A DNA stretch of 11,485 nucleotides, taken from contig JAIWNI010000320.1 of assembly GCA_025331435.1 (NCBI GenBank), positions 1 to 11,485 on the forward strand. The letters are read 5' to 3'. Shown here in pieces: positions 7,856-11,485 of the stretch. This DNA is from Choanephora cucurbitarum (taxonomy: Eukaryota > Mucoromycota > Mucoromycetes > Mucorales > Choanephoraceae). Each line of letters begins with the position of its first letter. Position 1 is the first letter of the stretch. A program made the translations under genes and the position numbers. The notes beneath the pieces are model-generated. The model did no database searches. It was given only the letters and a program-made list of their open reading frames with translations, and was not told where the DNA came from.

Positions 7856-9019
7856 ATGAATACCGACAACATCCAACTTTTACCTTCTGACGAGTTGCTC
7901 TAACAAAGACCTCATTTGAAGGAGCATTTAGATGATTTGGAGCGCATGCAAAACAGATATCTGCAGGAGCATTTTGAAAAAAATGAGAACGAAGTTCAAC
8001 TTTTTGGTGCTGGCCGACTAGGTTTTCGCCACCTAGACGTTCTTCGCTCCCATATCACGCATCTCCCTGTCAAGCGTAAAAGAAGCGTTTGGTTGCAACC
8101 CCTTTATAACATGGCTGTCCAAAGGGGGTTGTCTTTTGCGAATAATGACGATCTTCCGGTCATAAGATCGGCTTATGAGGAGATCGTGAGAGATCCTTCC
8201 CTCTTGCAAGCTCTCATCGACTAAAGAGATGCTTACGACTCAGAGGTGAAAGACAGCGTAACTGCGAAGAAGGTGGTACTGGAGAAATCATTGGGCCAGC
8301 TGAAAAAAAATACTGCGACTGGCTGCACTCTGAATTTGATGTTCACTTGGTACATGTTTTTGCCATAGACTCTATTAGAGCCAACAGTTCTGCGGACTTC
8401 GTCTGTAATTCAGGTATTGTTTAGCCACTTATATGCTGTTTTTGTTCTGACAGTTTTTAGTTTAGGTGTAGGTCAGCGGTTCAATCAGTTCTTCACGGCA
8501 AGCACAGGGCTCACACCAGAGCGTTACATGAGATACCTGGTTTCTTCGTGTGGGCCCAACATCAAGGCTCGATTGCAAGGCTTACCTTCTGCTTCTTTTA
8601 TTCCTGGTTTTGCTTCTTCTGTTTCCTTTTCCGCTTCTTCTATTCTTGTTTCTGTTCTTTCTACCGAAACAGAACACACTTACAAGGAAAAGAGGAGGGT
8701 CCATGTGAAAGCAATCCGCGAAATAGTCCATAGAATGCTGAGTAAGTAACATATGTTTCTTTTTGCTAATTGAATTGATCTAACACAATGTCTTATAAAT
8801 GAAGCTGATTGCAGGACGCATAGGTTGGTATCTTGGGATGATCTGTTAAGTGGAGAAGCTGGTAGATTGCAGCTAAGAAACTGGCCGCGCTGTGACAGCG
8901 ATACCTCAAAGAAAGGGAAGTATCAACTTCAAAACTTGAATGTTGTCGTATTTGGGCATGCATTCAAACAAGAAAATATAAAATTTGGAAATTCAATTAA
9001 TCATCTCAAGAAAAGATAA
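7856..9019 (+). pseudogene. Spliced gene of unknown function, with one stop and one deletion
   Basis: I do not recognise this protein. Exons 7856-8413, 8466-8741 and 8805-9019 make 349 residues once one base missing at about 8221 is allowed for. Intron 1 (8414-8465) has donor GTATTG and acceptor TTTAG; intron 2 (8742-8804) has donor GTAAGT, branch TCTAAC and acceptor GAAG; both keep frame. The ATG at 7856 is followed after 15 codons by TAA (7901), yet the frame continues naturally (QRPHLKEHLDDLERMQ); a C-to-T change would explain it. Alternatively the TAA lies in a CTAAC branch site of an unseen intron ending at 7921. Visible features: a charged N-terminus, a Cys/Trp/His-containing middle (KYCDWLHSEFD), FNQFF and YMRYL motifs, a Ser/Phe-rich stretch (about 8583-8670), and a C-terminal segment with VSWDDLLSGEAGR and NWPRC. 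It is probably a multicopy or element-borne family. Confidence 0.6.
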
Positions 9020-9020
9020 A

Positions 9021-9051
9021 TGTTATTTTGACAGATAATGTCAAAATAACA
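9021..9051 (+). repeat. 13-bp perfect inverted repeat just after the unknown gene
   Basis: TGTTATTTTGACA (9021-9033) and its exact complement (9039-9051) are separated by GATAA. It begins two bases after the stop codon and overlaps the AATAAA at 9051-9056, so it would form a hairpin in the 3' UTR. It could also be a transposon-derived hairpin. Confidence 0.7.
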
Positions 9052-9056
9052 ATAAA
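9051..9056 (+). terminator. Polyadenylation signal (AATAAA) for the unknown gene
   Basis: AATAAA sits 32 nt past the stop at 9017-9019, at the base of the 9021-9051 hairpin. Confidence 0.4.
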
Positions 9057-9541
9057 CCAAACAATGTTTATAAAGTTGGCAACCTAAAATTACACTAAAT
9101 GTTACCAAAGGGAAGACGGAAATTAAGCATATAGCAAGTGCTGGCTAAAAAGCGATGAAATGATATATAAGGCATTCAATGTGCGTAGCTAACACATTAA
9201 AAGCATGATCAGACTTATATTCATGGATTCTCCTTTTTCTCCAATACTGAAAATAGCTATATGACATGGTACATTATTATAACAGGATGGTTGCATAGGC
9301 CTTATAAAATCAAGGTAGCAGCATCTAACAATACAAGCAATGATTCTAGAGATTTCACTATCAGAAAAGACTAAATCATTACTTGGATAAAGATAGTTCT
9401 GAGACATACACACAAAGGGCTTGTCTAGAGTGCCTTTAGACTATAACCGTCCCATATTTTAAAAGAGGAACTTTCGAGGCCTCAAATTCGCCGCTTTAAA
9501 ACAGTCGGTGATTACAAACAACAAACAGCGATCCTTTTTAT
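9057..9541. other. Non-coding, nothing recognised
   Basis: AT-rich sequence with stops in all frames. A 74-codon frame on the minus strand (9189-9413) resembles no protein family I know and shows no codon or motif signal. The right end is the 3' flank of the minus-strand transposase. Confidence 0.5.
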
Positions 9542-9542
9542 T
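9537..9542 (-). terminator. AATAAA overlapping the transposase stop codon
   Basis: On the minus strand AATAAA overlaps the TAA stop of the DDE transposase (9542-9544). It is a possible polyadenylation signal but may be coincidence in AT-rich sequence. Confidence 0.3.
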
Positions 9543-9854
9543 TAATTGATACGTCTATGACTTTTATACACTTTTGAAAATTTTTTGACAATCTCATTTG
9601 TTTCAATGGCATCGTGACCTTTGCTATAAGCTTCAATATACCTGAATGCGAATAGTCAGAGTACCATTTCTTTTTTGATTGTCGTCTAAGAGCGAATCTA
9701 TGTTATCTTTTAGACTCTCGAACTTAAAATCACACATTAAGCGTGCTATTCTTTTAGATTCGCCCCAATGACGCTCTATCCAGTTAGTTTTACAGTGATT
9801 TTTTGGATAAAGAGTCATCAAGTGTCCTGCATTTACTAAAGATTTTTCGAGTAT

Positions 9855-9871
9855 CACACCCAAAGACTTTT
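9855..9871 (+). repeat. Left terminal inverted repeat of the nested element
   Basis: Begins CACACCCAAAGA, next to the AT duplication at 9853-9854. It matches the complement of the right end in 16 of 17 positions; the mismatch is at position 13 of the repeat. Confidence 0.8.
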
Positions 9872-9896
9872 GACCTGTTTATAGTAATTTTTTCCC

Positions 9897-9955
9897 TCAA
9901 ACCTTAAATACTTGAGGTTCATTGGCTGAATTTAAGTTCAAACCTAAATACATGA
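9897..9955 (+). repeat. Subterminal direct repeats in the nested element
   Basis: TCAAACCTTAAATACTTGA (9897-9915) recurs as TCAAACCTAAATACATGA (9938-9955), one gap and one substitution apart, 41 bp from start to start. The first copy also sits in a small inverted repeat (CCTCAA and TTGAGG). Repeats just inside transposon ends are common transposase binding sites. Confidence 0.6.
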
Positions 9956-10250
9956 ATTAAGACAGCGAAAAATAGAATTAGGAGCGTACAAGGTTCGAAA
10001 GAGGCGAGTTTATTGGCTGCAAAAAAAAATAAAATGAATTTAGGACTCAGTGTCAGACAAAAAGTACAAAAAAGTCGCTAGAGTATTACAAATGAACAAG
10101 GGGGGTGAGGTTGAGTGGGGGGGATAAAGGAAATGAGGGGGGGGGAGACTTTACTGGGTAGTGATTGGCTAAATAGCTAACTGGCGCAAGTTGAAAATAA
10201 GAAAAAAAGACTTAGAAAAATATTTTTATTTTTCAACAAGTGCTTTCTCT
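9921..10250 (+). promoter_or_regulatory. Promoter-like region inside the nested element
   Basis: Three ATTGGCT boxes (inverted CCAAT cores) lie at 9921, 10012 and 10164. G runs of 6, 7 and 9 lie at 10100-10105, 10117-10123 and 10137-10145. An AATATTTTTATTTTT stretch (about 10218-10232) is followed by CT-rich sequence to about 10290. This order resembles a fungal promoter with a transcription start. No open frame follows: the first ATGs near 10317 and 10331 stop within a few codons. Confidence 0.3.
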
Positions 10251-10722
10251 TCAACTACTGCGAAATTTTTTCCCTTCTCTCTCTTTTACATACTCAAGCT
10301 GGTTTGTTTCATCTAATGACTTCTGCTTCATGACATCTTAAGGTAAAGTTTACTAGACACAGCTGCATAAAACCATTTACTTACTAAGGCTTTCTAGACC
10401 TTCTCTAGGCTTGCTTATTATCATTCCATCTGTTTGTAAAGGTAAGATGTGCAATTATAAAAACGCGATGAAGACTTATGAAACTAACACTAGTTTTGGT
10501 TTCTAGATACTCACAAATGTGTCTCTCACTTGGCTCTTCTACTGCATGCCTTTCATGCTTACTGAGCAAATAGGAGATTGTTTGGTTCTTCAAGTCAGGT
10601 AAGGCTATTACGTGGCCCTTCATAGGGCAGGGGGTACTTGGCGTATGACTTTTTTTCGAAATAAAGCAATATTTTTATAAGCCACATATATTTGCAATGA
10701 GCGAGGATTCCAAAATGGAAAC

Positions 10723-10761
10723 GGGGGGATGCTCAAAATAAAATGGGGGGACCCTCAAAAT
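10723..10761 (+). repeat. Two-copy G6 tandem repeat
   Basis: GGGGGGATGCTCAAAAT (10723-10739) recurs as GGGGGGACCCTCAAAAT (10745-10761), 15 of 17 identical, period 22. A small GAGGAG/CTCCTC hairpin follows at 10762-10779. The role is unknown. Confidence 0.6.
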
Positions 10762-10870
10762 GAGGAGGGGAGTCTCCTCTCTGACATTCTATAAAAGGCA
10801 ACGTGTAACCTCAAAAAGTCGCCTTTAATAGTTAGTACAAAAAATACGGATTGGGATTCAAATCTCGGAA

Positions 10871-10887
10871 AAAAATCTTTGGGTGTG
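10871..10887 (-). repeat. Right terminal inverted repeat of the nested element
   Basis: On the minus strand it begins CACACCCAAAGA and runs into T-rich sequence. It abuts the other AT copy at 10888-10889, directly after the Ser codon (10890-10892) of the interrupted transposase. Confidence 0.8.
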
Positions 10888-11485
10888 ATGGATTTCTGTT
10901 CTTGGAAGTCCTCTTGTTGCGAAATCAACTGCTCCGAACAACATCTATCGCCGCTATGTACTTTACAACATCTAAGAAGCTTCGTATCTTTCTTCACCAA
11001 GCCTCTCTCCAACAAGATTTGAAATGTACCCTTAAAATGCTCTACCTATATGCGTATCAATTTAGTATTTAAAAGCAACATCACTTTAGCTTATCACTTA
11101 CAGGCTCAGGAAATTCTAATCTCAAAGCATTTTCAGAAGTGTATTTCTTTCTTGGTCCCACTTGAGCTTTGAGCTTACTAAATTCAGATCGAAATTTTCT
11201 AAAGTAAATTCTTCGCACGAAATACATTTCTTGCGTCTTAAGTTCACCTGTTTTAAGATCCCTAAAGTATCCATTACGGAAGCGAAAAGGACCAGAAGGA
11301 TTACACTGAACTTCTCCAGAAGTCATGCAACTTGCAACCAGAGCATCACTAGCAACCGCACGATGGTTTTGACTCTGGTCAAAAGCAAAAAGCCCAATGC
11401 AGTTTGGATGTAGCAAATCAAAGAGAGGTAAAACATCATTTTTCAATTGATTGTTTAAATCCTCACAAGTCCACCATTCATCACA

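Larger units (their letters stand above)
9855..10887. mobile_element. Nested 1033-bp non-autonomous TIR element, 2-bp AT target duplication
   Basis: The ends are inverted repeats: CACACCCAAAGACTTTT at 9855-9871 and its complement with one mismatch at 10871-10887 (16 of 17). Each end is flanked by AT (9853-9854 and 10888-10889). Dropping the element plus one AT joins QEDFQEQKS to ILEKSLVNAGH in frame and gives the spacing I expect for this transposase family. That defines the insertion point to the base. CAC-starting termini with 2-3 bp duplications are typical of CACTA/EnSpm-related (CMC) elements, so this is the best guess. No transposase is encoded, so it is non-autonomous. Inside are subterminal direct repeats, three ATTGGCT boxes, long G runs and a two-copy tandem repeat. 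Confidence 0.8.
9542..11485 (-). pseudogene. Fungal DDE transposase (IS630/Tc1-like superfamily), 5' partial, split by a nested element
   Basis: Minus-strand pieces: 11485-11102, then 11045-10890, then 9854-9542. The frame is open from the right window edge, so the N-terminus and first catalytic Asp lie outside. Seen in order: LHPNCIGLFAFDQSQNH with the second catalytic Asp, then DALVAS; a 56-nt intron (11046-11101, donor GTAAGT, acceptor ATAG) that splices in frame to FKGTFQILLERGL; a CC-x8-CC region and QEDFQEQKS; then, after the insertion, VNAGHLMTLYPKNHC and NWIERHWGESKR with the third catalytic residue Glu. This motif order is that of the DDE superfamily endonuclease common in fungal genomes. 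Near 9647 the frame changes after TIR and resumes as RYIEAYSKGHDA to TAA at 9542-9544. Family members have several more residues there, so a small deletion is likelier than a one-base insertion. Insertion plus frameshift make it dead. Confidence 0.85.

Noticed and set aside
8548..8733. Second frame overlapping the Ser/Phe-rich region
   Set aside because: Its composition (Phe/Cys/Ser) is a by-product of the CTTCTT tract; the other frame splices correctly on both sides.
9021..9100. Hairpin at 9021-9051 as a Helitron 3' end
   Set aside because: No CTRR tetranucleotide followed by T lies at the usual 10-15 bases after the hairpin, and the helicase remnant ends 1.6 kb upstream.
9189..9413. Minus-strand 74-codon frame
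   Set aside because: No motif, no splice context and no relation to neighbouring genes.
5574..10145. G-rich tracts at 5598 and 10100-10145 as paired LTRs or G-quadruplex elements
   Set aside because: The two tracts share composition, not sequence, and the loops between G runs are long, so neither an LTR pair nor a strong quadruplex is supported.
10405..10623. Minus-strand 72-codon frame in the nested element
   Set aside because: No known domain or supporting splice signals; length is within chance expectation.
10851..11413. Plus-strand frames at 10851-11072 and 11162-11413
   Set aside because: They are antisense to the minus-strand transposase exons, which have clear DDE motifs.
1..11485. 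CRISPR arrays, tRNA or rRNA genes, bacterial operons
   Set aside because: No regularly spaced direct repeats, no cloverleaf or rRNA signatures, and the introns point to a eukaryote.

Overview
The window looks like eukaryotic, most likely fungal, transposon-rich DNA. Five interrupted reading frames share short introns (45-63 nt) with GTAAG-type donors, CTAAC or CTAAT/CTGAC branch sites and a TAG/CAG/AAG acceptor. The DNA is AT-rich, and AATAAA signals follow several genes. The element mix (Crypton-type tyrosine recombinase with a GCR1_C domain, MULE with SWIM and OTU domains, Helitron/PIF1 helicase, fungal DDE transposase) suggests an early-diverging fungus such as a mucoralean. That placement is inference from family knowledge, not a database result. 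I see no conserved housekeeping gene.

Layout from left to right. (1) Bases 1-1521 (+): 3' part of a Crypton-like tyrosine recombinase, open from the window edge, with one intron that splits its C-terminal DNA-binding domain; no break is visible. (2) Bases 2203-5470 (+): a Mutator-like transposase gene in seven exons, with N-terminal zinc finger, DDE domain, SWIM finger, GRP motif and C-terminal OTU protease. It carries one in-frame stop and three frameshifts. (3) Bases 5471-6218: non-coding, with GA-rich short repeats. (4) Bases 6219-7422 (+): 5'-truncated Helitron helicase with two stops, one frameshift and a damaged Walker B motif. (5) Bases 7551-7796: a cluster of small hairpins with GCG-containing loops. 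(6) Bases 7856-9019 (+): a three-exon gene of unknown function with one stop and one single-base deletion, followed by a 13-bp perfect hairpin. (7) Bases 9542-11485 (-): a DDE transposase running in from the right edge, with one intron, split by a nested 1033-bp element (9855-10887) that has 17-bp terminal inverted repeats and a 2-bp AT target duplication.

The genes do not form a pathway. They are mobile elements and their remnants piled together, and most are dead. The Crypton fragment is the only one without a visible lesion. The best signals for a second look are the spliced MULE-OTU reconstruction, the nested TIR element whose removal restores the host frame exactly, the unknown spliced gene, and the hairpin cluster beside it. 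Gene structures were worked out by hand from frame, splice sites and motif continuity; no alignment was run.
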